From: Armatimonadota bacterium
GTDB lineage: Bacteria; Sysuimicrobiota; Sysuimicrobiia; Sysuimicrobiales; Humicultoraceae
DNA: 64,000 nt
Reading direction: 5' to 3'
NCBI GenBank assembly: GCA_016869025.1
Contig: VGFA01000013.1
Span: 1-64,000 of the forward strand
Below, in pieces: positions 8,535 through 17,450 of this stretch. Both the position numbers and the translations under genes were made by a program. The stretch's first letter is position 1. Every line of letters starts with the position of its first letter. The notes beneath the pieces are model-generated. The model did not search any database. It saw nothing but the letters and a program-made list of their open reading frames with translations, and had not been told where the DNA came from.

Positions 8535-10043
8535 TCAATAGAGGTTGCCCGTGCGCCGCGCGCCTGTGTAGTCAAGGTAGACAACCTTGAGATCGGTGTA
8601 GAAGTCTACGGCCACGCTCCCCTGCTCGCGCGGGCCGATGCCTGTGGCCTTGGCGCCGCCGAAGGGCAGGTGGGCTTCACCACCCACCGTGGGCTGGTTG
8701 ACGTGCACGATACCGACCTCGCTGCGGTCCACGAAGCGCATGGCCGCGGTCAGATCGCGGGTATATATGGACGAGGCCAGCCCATAGCGCACGGCATTGG
8801 CGGCTTCCACCGCGGCGTAGAAGTCCGGCACCCGGCAGACCGCCAGCACCGGGCCGAAGATCTCTTCCTGGAAGATGCGCATATGCGGGGTCACGCGATC
8901 GAACACCGTGGGCGCGACGAAGCACCCCTTGGCTAGGGCACCGTCGGTGAGCCGGTGACCGCCAGTGATCAGCGCCGCGCCTTCCTGCCGGCCGATGGCG
9001 ATGTCGCGCAGCACGCTCTGCACCTGCGATTCGTCCACCAGCGGACCCATCTCGGAGGTCGGGGCCGACCCGTCACCCACCACCAGCGCCGAGGCCCGAT
9101 CGGCCACGGCCTCCACGAACCGATCGGCGATTCCCTGGGTGACGATCACCCGGCTGGTTGCGGTGCAGCGCTGACCGGTGGAACCGTAGGCACCCTGTAC
9201 GGTCCCGGCGACGGCCAGGTCGAGATCGGCGTCGTCCAGCACCACCACCGGGTTCTTACCGCCCATCTCGGCCTGCACGCGGATGCCGCGGACCGCAGCG
9301 CGTTCGTAGAGCCGCGATCCCACGTCATTGGACCCGGTGAACGAGACAGCCCGAACCGCCTCGTGAGCCACGATCTCATCGCCCACGGTGCTGCCCGGCC
9401 CGATCACCATGTTGAGGACCCCTGGGGGCAGCCCGGCCTCGTGAAAGATCTCGACCAGTATCGTCGCGGTCCAGGGCACGAGCGTCGCCGGCTTGAGGAC
9501 CACGGTGTTGCCGCAGACCAGCGCGGGTGCCATCTTCCAGATCGGGATCGCGGCCGGGAAGTTCCACGGCGTGATCAAACTCACCACGCCCAGGGGGTCG
9601 CGGCGGGTGTAGGTGAAGGTATTGGGCAGCTCGCTGGGAAGCGTTTCGCCCCGCAGGCGTCGGCCTTCGCCGGCGATGAATTCCAAGATGTTGCGGCTGC
9701 GCTGCAGCTCGCCGGTTGCCTCTGTCAGCGTCTTGCCTTCCTCCTGGGTCAGAATCCCGGCGAGGCGTGGGATCTCGCGATCGAAGATCTCCAGCGCACG
9801 GAAGAGGATGCGCCCCCGCACCGGGCCCGGGGTGTCGCGCCATCCCGGGAACGCCTCGCGCGCGGCCTCGATCGCCTCCCGCGCCTCCTCGCGGCCTGAC
9901 AGCGGCACCTGGCCCAGGGTCTCGCCGGTGGCCGGGTTGCGGTTGGGGACCGTGAGGGCCCCTCTTGGAGCCTGCCACTGCCCGCCTATGAAGTTCCGGT
10001 AGACCTGCCCACCCTCTGCTTCTACCAACTTTCGCCCCTCCAT
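8535..10043 (-). CDS. NAD(P)-dependent aldehyde dehydrogenase
   Basis: Aldehyde dehydrogenase superfamily enzyme of about 502 residues. The coenzyme-binding segment SLITPWNFPAAIP, the general-base region EMGGKNPVVV and the catalytic cysteine in GSTGQRCTATS are all present, with the EIFGPVL motif near residue 400. It resembles alpha-ketoglutarate-semialdehyde-type dehydrogenases more than CoA-acylating methylmalonate-semialdehyde dehydrogenases. ATG at 10043 is chosen; a TTG at 10055 would overlap the upstream carbamoylase stop and is an alternative. Next to an omega-aminotransferase and pyrimidine catabolic genes, oxidation of malonic semialdehyde to malonate is the likely role. Confidence 0.85.
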   Translation of the reverse strand: MEGRKLVEAEGGQVYRNFIGGQWQAPRGALTVPNRNPATGETLGQVPLSGREEAREAIEAAREAFPGWRDTPGPVRGRILFRALEIFDREIPRLAGILTQEEGKTLTEATGELQRSRNILEFIAGEGRRLRGETLPSELPNTFTYTRRDPLGVVSLITPWNFPAAIPIWKMAPALVCGNTVVLKPATLVPWTATILVEIFHEAGLPPGVLNMVIGPGSTVGDEIVAHEAVRAVSFTGSNDVGSRLYERAAVRGIRVQAEMGGKNPVVVLDDADLDLAVAGTVQGAYGSTGQRCTATSRVIVTQGIADRFVEAVADRASALVVGDGSAPTSEMGPLVDESQVQSVLRDIAIGRQEGAALITGGHRLTDGALAKGCFVAPTVFDRVTPHMRIFQEEIFGPVLAVCRVPDFYAAVEAANAVRYGLASSIYTRDLTAAMRFVDRSEVGIVHVNQPTVGGEAHLPFGGAKATGIGPREQGSVAVDFYTDLKVVYLDYTGARRTGNLY

Positions 10044-10051
10044 CGCGCCAC

Positions 10052-11296
10052 TCAACCTTGCTCGAGTATCCAGCCCATGGTCTTGGCAGCCAGGCGGTCC
10101 AGGGCCCGGACGGCCAGTTCCAGGTGCTCCTCCCTGGTGTCCTCGATCTTGTTGTGGGAGATGCCCTGCAGGCTCTGCACGAACAGCATCACCGTGGGCA
10201 CGCCGGCTCTGGCGACCACCGCCGCATCATGAAGAGGGCCGCTGGGGAGGCGGTGCCCGGCGCCGCATGTCTCCCTGATGGCCGCATCGCAAAGCTCGAT
10301 GAGCTCGGGGTGAAATGGGACCGGCTCGATGCGCCACAGATCGCCGAACTCGACCTCCACGCTTCCCTCCTGGGCGAACCGGCGGGCGGCATCCTGTGCT
10401 TCCTGCCACATCCGCGCCAGACGCCCGGCGTCCAGATGCCGCTGATCCAGGCTGATCACACACTCCTCAACCACCGATGTGACGATGCCCGGCAGGGTGG
10501 TGCAACTGCCGATTGTGCACACCCCGTCCCACCGCGCGGCTATGGAGTAGATCTCCTGGGCCATCCTGCCGGCCGCCAGGAAGGCGTCCCGGCGCCTGTC
10601 CATGGGCGTGGAACCTGAGTGTGCCGCCTGACCTGTGAACCTGACGGTGTGCCGCTCCACGCCGACCGTGCCAGTCACCGCGCCCAGCGGCAGGCCCAGG
10701 CTCTCCAGAACGGGCCCCTGTTCGATGTGCAGCTCGATGTAGGCCGCGGCTCCCGGGAGCTCCCCTCGGGCCTCGGTCACACGATCCAGGTCGAGCCCGC
10801 AGGCATTGAGGGCATCGGGCAGGGCCACGCCGTCTCTGCCGGTGAGGCCGCGTACCTCGTCTGGGTTCAGGCACCCCGCGGCCGCACTCGAGCCGAAGAG
10901 GCTGCGCCCAAAGCGGGCGCCCTCCTCATCTGCCCAGTCCACCAGGCGTACCGTTACCGGCGGCCTGTCACCAAACTCGGCGTGGATCCGGCGCAGCACC
11001 TCGAGACCTGCCAGCACGTTGAGGCAACCGTCCAGCCAGCCGCCATTGGGCACGGAGTCAATGTGCCCACCGATCAGGAGGGCCTTCTCCGATGCGCCCG
11101 CCAGGGTCGCCCAGAGATTGCCGGCCTCGTCCCTGTGCACATCAACGGGTAGGTCGGCCATCCTGTCCTTCAGCCAATCCCGGGCCCTGGCCCAGGTCTC
11201 GGTGAAGGCCACGCGCTGCGCGCCGTGCTCATCGGAAGTGAGGGACCGCAGCTCCTTGAGTTCCTGGATGGTGCGTGCCGGGCTCAACGCCTTCAC
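10052..11296 (-). CDS. Zn-dependent N-carbamoyl-amino acid hydrolase (M20, HyuC/AllC/PydC type)
   Basis: Metallo-amidohydrolase of 414 residues in the M20 family subgroup that includes N-carbamoyl-L-amino acid hydrolase, beta-ureidopropionase and allantoate amidohydrolase. Metal ligands are recognisable in GGHIDSVPNGGWLDG, in DEEGARFGRSLFGS and in IELHIEQGPVLE. A lid-domain histidine lies in AAHSGSTPMD. The start is a GTG at 11294-11296. It sits 29 bases after the dihydropyrimidinase gene, so decarbamoylation of N-carbamoyl-beta-alanine, releasing ammonia and CO2, is the best contextual assignment; allantoate as substrate cannot be excluded. Confidence 0.85.
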   Translation of the reverse strand: MKALSPARTIQELKELRSLTSDEHGAQRVAFTETWARARDWLKDRMADLPVDVHRDEAGNLWATLAGASEKALLIGGHIDSVPNGGWLDGCLNVLAGLEVLRRIHAEFGDRPPVTVRLVDWADEEGARFGRSLFGSSAAAGCLNPDEVRGLTGRDGVALPDALNACGLDLDRVTEARGELPGAAAYIELHIEQGPVLESLGLPLGAVTGTVGVERHTVRFTGQAAHSGSTPMDRRRDAFLAAGRMAQEIYSIAARWDGVCTIGSCTTLPGIVTSVVEECVISLDQRHLDAGRLARMWQEAQDAARRFAQEGSVEVEFGDLWRIEPVPFHPELIELCDAAIRETCGAGHRLPSGPLHDAAVVARAGVPTVMLFVQSLQGISHNKIEDTREEHLELAVRALDRLAAKTMGWILEQG

Positions 11297-11325
11297 GCCT
11301 CTTCTCCTCCGCGTCCTTGCCCTGA

Positions 11326-12708
11326 TCAGGAATGCGCTGGCTCACGCCTGAGGAACCGGCCTCGACCGGGATCGCCCACGAACCGGCCGTCGCGGACTGC
11401 GATCCTCCCCCGCACCGTGACCGCGGAAGGCCGTCCGTCAATCTCCATACCCTCGAACGCGCTGTAGTCAACGTTCATGACCTGCGTCCTGGCCGAGAGC
11501 GTGCCCCGGTAGATGGGATCGTAGACGACCAGATCGGCGTCGCTTCCCACGGCGATGGTGCCCTTTCTGGGGAACAGACCAAAGAGTTTGGCTGCGCGGG
11601 TGCTGGCCGCGTCCACAAACCGATGGATGTCGAGGTGACCGCGGCTCACCCCGTAGGTGTAGAGCAGGTTCACGCGATCCTCGATGGCGGGAATGCCGTT
11701 TGGGATCTTGGTGAAGTCCCCTCTGCCCATTTCTTTCTGGACCTGGAAATCGAAGGGCGCGTGGTCAGTACCGACGGTATCAATGAACCCATGCGCAAGG
11801 GCGTTCCAAAGCGCCTGCTGGTTCCGCCTCTCGCGCAGCGGCGGCGACATCACGTACTTGGCCCCTTCAAACGCGGGCCGCTCGGCAAAGGTCTTGTCGA
11901 GGATCAGGTGGGGGATGACCGCCTCGATGTGGATGGGCACGCCCTGGGATTTGGCTCCCAGCGCGACCCGCAGGGCCGGCTCACAGGAGAGGTGCACCAC
12001 GTAGCCGCGGGCACCCGTGGCGGCCAGGAAGGTAGCGAAGTGGTGGGTGCCCTCTGCCTCCACCGCCTCTGGGCGGCTCGATTCGTGCCACTCGGGGCCG
12101 GTCTTGCCCTCGGCAAGAAGCCGCTGCTGGAGGCGCAAAACGAGTTCCGCGTTCTCGCAGTGGGCCGTAACGATGACGCCCAGCTCCCTGGCCAGCGCGA
12201 GCGTCCTGAACAGCTCATCGTCATCAACCCCGAGGAAGTTCTTGTAGGCCAGGAAGACCTTGAAGGACGTGGTGCCGTCCAGGGCGATCTCGCGGAGCGC
12301 TGCGGCGGTCCGATCGTCGAACTTGGCGACCGACATGTGGAAGGAATAGTCGCAGGCGCTCTGGCCCTCGGCCTTTGACTTCCACAGAGCGTATCCCTCC
12401 AGGGCGTCCTCGGCCCGGGAGGGGCAGCACATCTCGATGTAGGTAGTGGTGCCTCCCACCAGCGCCGCCTGGCTGGCGGTGGCGTGTGTGTCCTTGCTGA
12501 AGGTCCCCATGAACGGGAGGTAGGCGTGGACATGCGGGTCTATGAAGCCGGGAAATACATACTGCCCGCCGGCATCCACCACCTCGGTACCAGGAGGGAC
12601 CTCGAGGTCCTTCCCGATGCGCGTGATCGTTTCGTCCTCTGCGAAGATGTCGGCCCTGTGGCGAGAATCAGCCGTGAGGATCTCTCCGTTCTTGACAAGC
12701 AGCGGCAT
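11326..12708 (-). CDS. Dihydropyrimidinase / hydantoinase
   Basis: Binuclear-zinc cyclic amidohydrolase of 460 residues that opens the dihydrouracil ring. HVH (His 59 and 61) is in place, and the bridging carboxylated lysine is Lys 150 in SFKVFLAYK, the pattern diagnostic of dihydropyrimidinases and D-hydantoinases rather than allantoinases. GTDHAPF supplies the catalytic Asp. The ATG at 12708 is chosen because a GGGTGAT ribosome-binding site lies just upstream; an earlier in-frame start at 12741 adds 11 residues without homology. It is followed by a carbamoylase, an aldehyde dehydrogenase and an aminotransferase in pathway-consistent order. Confidence 0.9.
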   Translation of the reverse strand: MPLLVKNGEILTADSRHRADIFAEDETITRIGKDLEVPPGTEVVDAGGQYVFPGFIDPHVHAYLPFMGTFSKDTHATASQAALVGGTTTYIEMCCPSRAEDALEGYALWKSKAEGQSACDYSFHMSVAKFDDRTAAALREIALDGTTSFKVFLAYKNFLGVDDDELFRTLALARELGVIVTAHCENAELVLRLQQRLLAEGKTGPEWHESSRPEAVEAEGTHHFATFLAATGARGYVVHLSCEPALRVALGAKSQGVPIHIEAVIPHLILDKTFAERPAFEGAKYVMSPPLRERRNQQALWNALAHGFIDTVGTDHAPFDFQVQKEMGRGDFTKIPNGIPAIEDRVNLLYTYGVSRGHLDIHRFVDAASTRAAKLFGLFPRKGTIAVGSDADLVVYDPIYRGTLSARTQVMNVDYSAFEGMEIDGRPSAVTVRGRIAVRDGRFVGDPGRGRFLRREPAHS

Positions 12709-12818
12709 GCGATCACCCCACCTGTGCCGTGTCCTATGCACCGATCTCCGGGCGCAGCGGACTCCTTCTTCGCCGCCGGCAGCCGGTCCTTTCCTTGCAG
12801 CCCGAATGCCACATAGAC

Positions 12819-12846
12819 GAGGCGGCCGCCATCCGGCGGCCGCCTC
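12819..12846. terminator. GC-rich hairpin between permease and dihydropyrimidinase
   Basis: A perfect 12-base-pair stem (GAGGCGGCCGCC with its complement) closes a 4-base loop. It lies in the 173-base gap downstream of the nucleobase permease stop on the minus strand. No T-run follows on either strand, so it is a candidate attenuating or termination structure rather than a classical intrinsic terminator. Confidence 0.4.
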
Positions 12847-12855
12847 ACCCTTCGA

Positions 12856-12881
12856 ACGGGCAGCAGTAAAGGCCTGCCCGT
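12856..12881 (-). terminator. Hairpin directly after nucleobase permease stop
   Basis: ACGGGCAG pairs perfectly with CTGCCCGT across a 10-base loop, beginning the base after the permease stop codon. With the second hairpin about 10 bases further on, it would reduce read-through into the dihydropyrimidinase gene. No strong T tract is seen. Confidence 0.35.
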
Positions 12882-14294
12882 CTAACTCCTGATCCCGCGC
12901 TCCTCGGGTGTCCCCGGCAGGATGTTGTCCAGCAGCAGCCCGAATATCGCGGCCACCGCCATGCCGGTAGAGCCAATGATGTTGATCATCTCCGCGAGCC
13001 AGGGAGCCCCGGCGATGACCACCTTCTTGGCAGCGATGCCGAACTCTGGAACACCTGTGAAGTACGCCGGGAGGCTCAGGCCCATGAAGAGGGAGAACCC
13101 GATGATGAGCAGATTCCGGTCGCTGCGAAGATCGGCCCTTGCAACCTGCTGGACGCCGATCGCCGCGATGAGCCCGAAGAGCGCGCAGTACATCGCGCCC
13201 ACGACAGGCCCGGGGAGCGTCGCTGCCAGCGCCCCGAACTTGCCGAAGATACCCAGGAAGATCAGGACGAAGGCTCCTATTGTCACAACGTAGCGGCTGG
13301 CGACCCTCGTTATCCCGATCAGCCCGATGTTCTCGGAGTAGCTGGTGCTGGCGAACCCACCGAACAGCCCGGTGAAGAAGCAGCCTACGCCCTCGGCCCG
13401 GATCCCCTTGTTGATCGTGTCCTCGCTGGGATCGGAGAGCCGGCTCATGTACGAGACCGAGTGGTAGTCCCCAAACGACTCGATCATCGAGGCGAGATAG
13501 CTGGCCAGGATCGCCAGGAAGAATGCCAGGCTGAACTTAGGGAGTCCCCACGGCAGGATCCACCCCGTGCCTTCGCCCCACGGCGGGCGGAACCACTTCG
13601 ACTCCCGCACGACCTGGAGACTCACATAGGCGGGGTGGTCCGGGGCAAACGTCCCTATCGAGCTGAAGAAGTACGACACTACCCAGCCTGCAAGCACGGC
13701 CAGCAGGATGGGAAACAGCCGGAACACAAGACTGGCCCGCGAGAGGAACTGCGAGAACCAGAAGATACAAATGATCACCAGCGCCGCGATCGGCCAGTAC
13801 GCGCCCGCCTTGGGGGCGCCGACCTTGAACAGGGCCAGGCCGATCAGCATGATGACCGGGCCGATGACCACGGGGCTGATGAACCGGCGCAGCTTGCCGA
13901 TCCAGCGGAAGTGGCCCACCGCCATCTCAACGAAGCTGCCTGTTATTATGGCGCCGGCGATGTACTGCATCGCGGCTGGCCCCTTGTACTGGCCTATTAT
14001 GGCGAAGAACGGGCCGAGGAAGGAGAACGAGACCCCCTGCACGATGGGCAGGCGGGATCCCCAGTGTACCTGAAGCAGGGTGACGACGCCGGAGGCTAGC
14101 ATGACCGACCCGACAAGGGTCGCGATCTGGGCCTGGTTGAGCCCCATCGCCGGCCCCAGGAGCAGCGGGACCGACACGGTGGCCCCAAACATGGTCAGGA
14201 CGTGCTGTACACCCAGGAAGAAGGCTCTGCCAAACGGGCGGGGGATGTCGTCAATGCTGTAGATGAGATCCCCTCTTCGCACTTCAGCTGCCAT
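12882..14294 (-). CDS. NCS2-family nucleobase permease (uracil/xanthine type)
   Basis: Polytopic inner-membrane permease of 470 residues in the nucleobase-ascorbate (NCS2, PF00860) family. It shows the early QHVLTMFGATVSVPLLLGPA segment typical of uracil and xanthine permeases, and the family signature region ENIGLIGITRVASR in the second half (consensus N-x-G-x4-T-R). At least ten hydrophobic segments are evident. The ATG at 14294 follows GGGAGG by 7 bases. It is upstream of the dihydropyrimidinase cluster and likely supplies its pyrimidine substrate; sequence alone cannot separate uracil from purine transport. Two copies of an 11-base direct repeat lie 65-86 bases upstream. Confidence 0.87.
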   Translation of the reverse strand: MAAEVRRGDLIYSIDDIPRPFGRAFFLGVQHVLTMFGATVSVPLLLGPAMGLNQAQIATLVGSVMLASGVVTLLQVHWGSRLPIVQGVSFSFLGPFFAIIGQYKGPAAMQYIAGAIITGSFVEMAVGHFRWIGKLRRFISPVVIGPVIMLIGLALFKVGAPKAGAYWPIAALVIICIFWFSQFLSRASLVFRLFPILLAVLAGWVVSYFFSSIGTFAPDHPAYVSLQVVRESKWFRPPWGEGTGWILPWGLPKFSLAFFLAILASYLASMIESFGDYHSVSYMSRLSDPSEDTINKGIRAEGVGCFFTGLFGGFASTSYSENIGLIGITRVASRYVVTIGAFVLIFLGIFGKFGALAATLPGPVVGAMYCALFGLIAAIGVQQVARADLRSDRNLLIIGFSLFMGLSLPAYFTGVPEFGIAAKKVVIAGAPWLAEMINIIGSTGMAVAAIFGLLLDNILPGTPEERGIRS

Positions 14295-14358
14295 CCATTC
14301 GCCTCCCTTCGTGGTCAGAATCCGCCCATTCCGACTTTCCTCTCCACCCCCTTTCCGT

Positions 14359-14380
14359 CAGGAATCGAACAGGAATCGAA
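14359..14380. repeat. Two tandem 11-base repeats upstream of nucleobase permease
   Basis: CAGGAATCGAA occurs twice head to tail with no spacer. The period is close to one helical turn, and the pair lies 65-86 bases upstream of the permease start on the minus strand, inside a 165-base intergenic gap. This is a plausible operator for a regulator binding one face of the DNA; no regulator has been identified. Confidence 0.4.
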
Positions 14381-14459
14381 GAAGCCACACGTGCGCCTTC
14401 GGTGTAATTGCCCTGGAATCGTGCATGCGTTCGACGCCGCGCAGGAGTTCCCTGCTGAT

Positions 14460-16211
14460 CTACCCCTCGGCCGCTGGTGATGCCGGGGCCTGGCGCCCGG
14501 CCTCCCTGCGCCGCGGCAACCTGCGCTCCAGCATCTCCAGGGCATCCTGCACCTCTCCCACCACCACCTCTCGCCAGTAGGCGCCCACGCGCCCGATCTG
14601 CCGGTACTTGTGGTAGCGCCGGCGCAATAACCTGTCCGCGGACTGGTGGCCCAGGGCATCCAGCGCCGCGCGAAGATGCCGGCGCACGGATTCAGCCGCA
14701 GCATCGGGATCGGCGTGCGCGCCGCCGGGCGGTTCGGGCACGATCTCGTCAATCACGCCTAGTCTCAGCAGGTCGGGCGCCGTCAGCTTGAGCGCGGCCG
14801 CGAGGTCCTCGGCGCGCGAGACATCCCGATAGAGTATGGCGGCTGCGCCCTCGGGCGAGATGACCGAGAAGTACGCGTTCTCCAGCATCATGACCCGGTC
14901 GCCCACCGCCAGCGCGAGCGCGCCGCCGCTGCCGCCTTCGCCGATCACCACCGCCACCACGGGCGTGGGCAGGAGCGCCATCGCCTGCAGGTCGTGGGCC
15001 AGCGCCTGCGCGATCCCCCGCTGTTCGGCTTCGTACCCCGGATAGGCGCCAGGGGTGTCAATCAGGGTCACCAGCGGCAGGCGGAACTTGGCGGCCAGGT
15101 TCATGAGGCGCAGCGCCTCGCGGTAGCCCTCGGGATAGGCCATGCCCCGGCGGCGCGCAGACGCCTCCTGTGGGGTGGCACCGCGTTCCTGGCCGATCAC
15201 GACCACGGCCTGACCGTCGAGTTCGCCCAGCCCGCCTACGACAGCCGGGTCGTCCCCGAACTGGCGGTCTCCGTGTAGCTCGACGAATCGGGAGAGCAGG
15301 CGCCGTATGTAGAGCAGCGCGGTAGGGCGATCCGGCCGTCGTGCGACCTGGACGATCTCCCAGGCCGGCCGGTCCGATGCCGGCTTTGTTGCGCGGGCAG
15401 GCAGCCGGCCCGCGGCCCGGCGCGCAGGCGGAGGCCGCCGCAGGTGGTGGACCAGGCACGAGACCGCCTCGCGCAGGGCGCGCCGGTCAACCAGCATGTC
15501 CACCATGCCTCCGGCGAAGAGCCGCTCGGCGCGGTGCGACCCCGGCGGCAGGGTCTCGCCGATCGTTGCCTCGATGACGCGTGGCCCGATGAACCCGATC
15601 TGCGCCCCGGGCTCAGCCACCAGCACGTCGCCCAGGGAGGCGAAGCTCGCGGCCACGCCCCCAAACGTGGGGTGGGCGAGCACCGAGATGTGGGCCAGTC
15701 CGGCGGCGTGATGGCGCCCGCGCGCCGCCGCGGTCTTGGCCATCTGCATCAGGGAAAGCATCCCCTCCTGCATACGGGCGCCGCCGCTGGACGTGACCGA
15801 AACCACGGGCCAGCGACGCCGTGTGGCGACCTCGAACGCGTCGGCAATCTTCTCCCCCACCACCGAGCCCATCGTCCCGCCGAGAAAGGTGAAGTCGAAA
15901 ACGGCGAGGACCACCGGCAGCCCGTCTATCCGGGCAACGCCGGTCACGACCGCCTCGCGCAATCCGGTCTGCTTGCGGGCATCGAGCAGCCGCGCCCGGT
16001 AGGCGCGCTGATCCGTGAACTTGAGCGGGTCCACCGACACCAGTCCGCGGGCGAGTTCCTTGAACGTCCGCGGATCGGCCAGGGCTTCGATCCGGTCGCG
16101 GGCCGGCATGGAGAGGTGCCACCCGCACGAGGGGCAAAGCCACAGGGAAGACCGCAACGTGCCTAGAGCGGTCTCGGTCTGACATTCCGGACAACGTTCG
16201 GTCTCAGCCAT
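14460..16211 (-). CDS. accDA: Fused acetyl-CoA carboxylase carboxyltransferase, beta-alpha (AccD-AccA)
   Basis: Single polypeptide of 583 residues joining the normally separate carboxyltransferase subunits, which transfer carboxyl from biotin to acetyl-CoA to make malonyl-CoA. Residues 1-260 are AccD-like with an N-terminal zinc ribbon (CPEC and CPSC pairs) and the SSGGARMQEG acyl-CoA site. Residues about 285-560 are AccA-like, with FVELHGDRQFGDD, TLIDTPGAYPG and GEGGSGGALALAVGD. Neither biotin carboxylase nor biotin carrier is in the window. The ATG has GAGAGG 7 bases upstream. It follows a CoA transferase gene by 26 bases. The about 40 residues at the C-terminus are Arg/Ala-rich and unlike AccA. 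Confidence 0.88.
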   Translation of the reverse strand: MAETERCPECQTETALGTLRSSLWLCPSCGWHLSMPARDRIEALADPRTFKELARGLVSVDPLKFTDQRAYRARLLDARKQTGLREAVVTGVARIDGLPVVLAVFDFTFLGGTMGSVVGEKIADAFEVATRRRWPVVSVTSSGGARMQEGMLSLMQMAKTAAARGRHHAAGLAHISVLAHPTFGGVAASFASLGDVLVAEPGAQIGFIGPRVIEATIGETLPPGSHRAERLFAGGMVDMLVDRRALREAVSCLVHHLRRPPPARRAAGRLPARATKPASDRPAWEIVQVARRPDRPTALLYIRRLLSRFVELHGDRQFGDDPAVVGGLGELDGQAVVVIGQERGATPQEASARRRGMAYPEGYREALRLMNLAAKFRLPLVTLIDTPGAYPGYEAEQRGIAQALAHDLQAMALLPTPVVAVVIGEGGSGGALALAVGDRVMMLENAYFSVISPEGAAAILYRDVSRAEDLAAALKLTAPDLLRLGVIDEIVPEPPGGAHADPDAAAESVRRHLRAALDALGHQSADRLLRRRYHKYRQIGRVGAYWREVVVGEVQDALEMLERRLPRRREAGRQAPASPAAEG

Positions 16212-16237
16212 GGTGTGTCCTCTCTGGGCTGGAGATT

Positions 16238-17425
16238 CTAGATCGCGCCGGCGCGGCGCATGCCCCGAACCGTCTCGGCGTCGTAGCCGAGTTCCGCCAG
16301 GATCGCGGCCGTGTGCTCTCCCAGCACCGGCGGCGGGGAAACGATGCGGCCCGGGGTCGCCGAGAGCTTCACCGGAACGCCTGTCTGCCTGATCCGACCG
16401 GCCCGCGGGTGATCCATCTCCACCACCATTATTCTGTGACGCACCTGCGGGTCGGCAAAGAGGTCCGAGAGCAGGTAGATGGGGCCGCAGGGCACCCCGG
16501 CCTCCTCGAGCCCGGCCACCCAGTCGGCCGTCGCGCGCGCGGCGAAGAGCTCCTCCAGGCGTACGATCAGCGCGTCGCGGTGCGCTACGCGGTCCGGATT
16601 GGCGCGAAACCGGGGATCGTCCGCCATCTCCGGAGCCCCCACCGCAACCACAAACCGGCCCCAGATCGCCTCGCTGCCCACGGCTACGTTAACGTACCCG
16701 TCCCGCGTCCGAAACGCCTGGTAGGGAACGATGGACGGGTGCGCGCTGCCCAGGCGCTTCGGGTTCTCGTCGGTGGCGAAGAAGTGGCCGGCCTGGTAGG
16801 TCATCCACGCCACCTGGCCGTCCAACATGGAAACGTCCACCAGTTGACCCGCTCCGGTTCGGTCGCGCACGCGCAGCGCCGCCAGGATCCCGTAGGCCGC
16901 AAACATGCCGGCGGCGATGTCGGTCACGGCGACCCCAACCTTCACAGGCGGCCCGCCCTCCTCACCCGTGATGCCCATCAGCCCTCCCATCCCCTGGAGG
17001 ATGAGGTCGTAGGCCGTGCGCTCGCGGTAGGGACCGTCCTGCCCGAATCCCGAGATGGAGCAGTAGACAAGACCGGGGTTCAGGGCGCGCACGGCGGGAT
17101 AGGCCAATCCCAGGCGCTCCATTATGCCCGGTCGGAAGTTCTCCACCAGCACGTCCGCCCGCGTGATGAGCCGGCCCAGCACCTGTTGACCCTCGGGCGT
17201 CTTGAGGTCGAGTGTGAGACTCTCCTTGTTGCGGTTGATGCCCATGAAGTAGGCGCTTTCACCGGCGATGAACGGAGGTCCCCACCCTCGCGTGTCGTCT
17301 CCTCCGGTGGGGACCTCGATCTTGATCACGCGGGCGCCGAAATCGCCCAGCATCAGGGTGCAGTACGGCCCGGCCAGCGCCCGGGTCAGGTCAACGACCA
17401 GGAGGCCTTCCAGGGGAGTCTTCAT
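16238..17425 (-). CDS. CaiB/BaiF-type (class III) CoA transferase
   Basis: Class III CoA transferase of 395 residues; such enzymes move CoA between carboxylic acids. The N-terminal LEGLLVVDLTRALAGPYCTLMLGD-like block, KIEVP, and VENFRPGIMERLGL are the standard landmarks, and the catalytic aspartate sits in TAYDLILQ near residue 150. The ATG at 17425 (MKTPLEG) is chosen over a longer Arg-rich extension. It lies between a cyclase-family hydrolase and the fused carboxyltransferase, with gaps of about 25 bases. Acyl donor and acceptor are unknown; malonate or another product of nucleobase breakdown is possible but unproven. Confidence 0.85.
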   Translation of the reverse strand: MKTPLEGLLVVDLTRALAGPYCTLMLGDFGARVIKIEVPTGGDDTRGWGPPFIAGESAYFMGINRNKESLTLDLKTPEGQQVLGRLITRADVLVENFRPGIMERLGLAYPAVRALNPGLVYCSISGFGQDGPYRERTAYDLILQGMGGLMGITGEEGGPPVKVGVAVTDIAAGMFAAYGILAALRVRDRTGAGQLVDVSMLDGQVAWMTYQAGHFFATDENPKRLGSAHPSIVPYQAFRTRDGYVNVAVGSEAIWGRFVVAVGAPEMADDPRFRANPDRVAHRDALIVRLEELFAARATADWVAGLEEAGVPCGPIYLLSDLFADPQVRHRIMVVEMDHPRAGRIRQTGVPVKLSATPGRIVSPPPVLGEHTAAILAELGYDAETVRGMRRAGAI

Positions 17426-17450
17426 CCGCAGCGGGCGCCCGCGCCGTCTT

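Noticed and set aside
11326-12708. Allantoinase
   Set aside because: The cyclic amidohydrolase has the dihydropyrimidinase/hydantoinase pattern around the carboxylated lysine and is followed by pyrimidine-type genes; allantoin is still possible as a side substrate but is not the best call.
12819-12881. Insertion-sequence terminal inverted repeats
   Set aside because: The two hairpins are unrelated in sequence, lie within 63 bases and enclose no transposase; they are better read as termination or attenuation structures.
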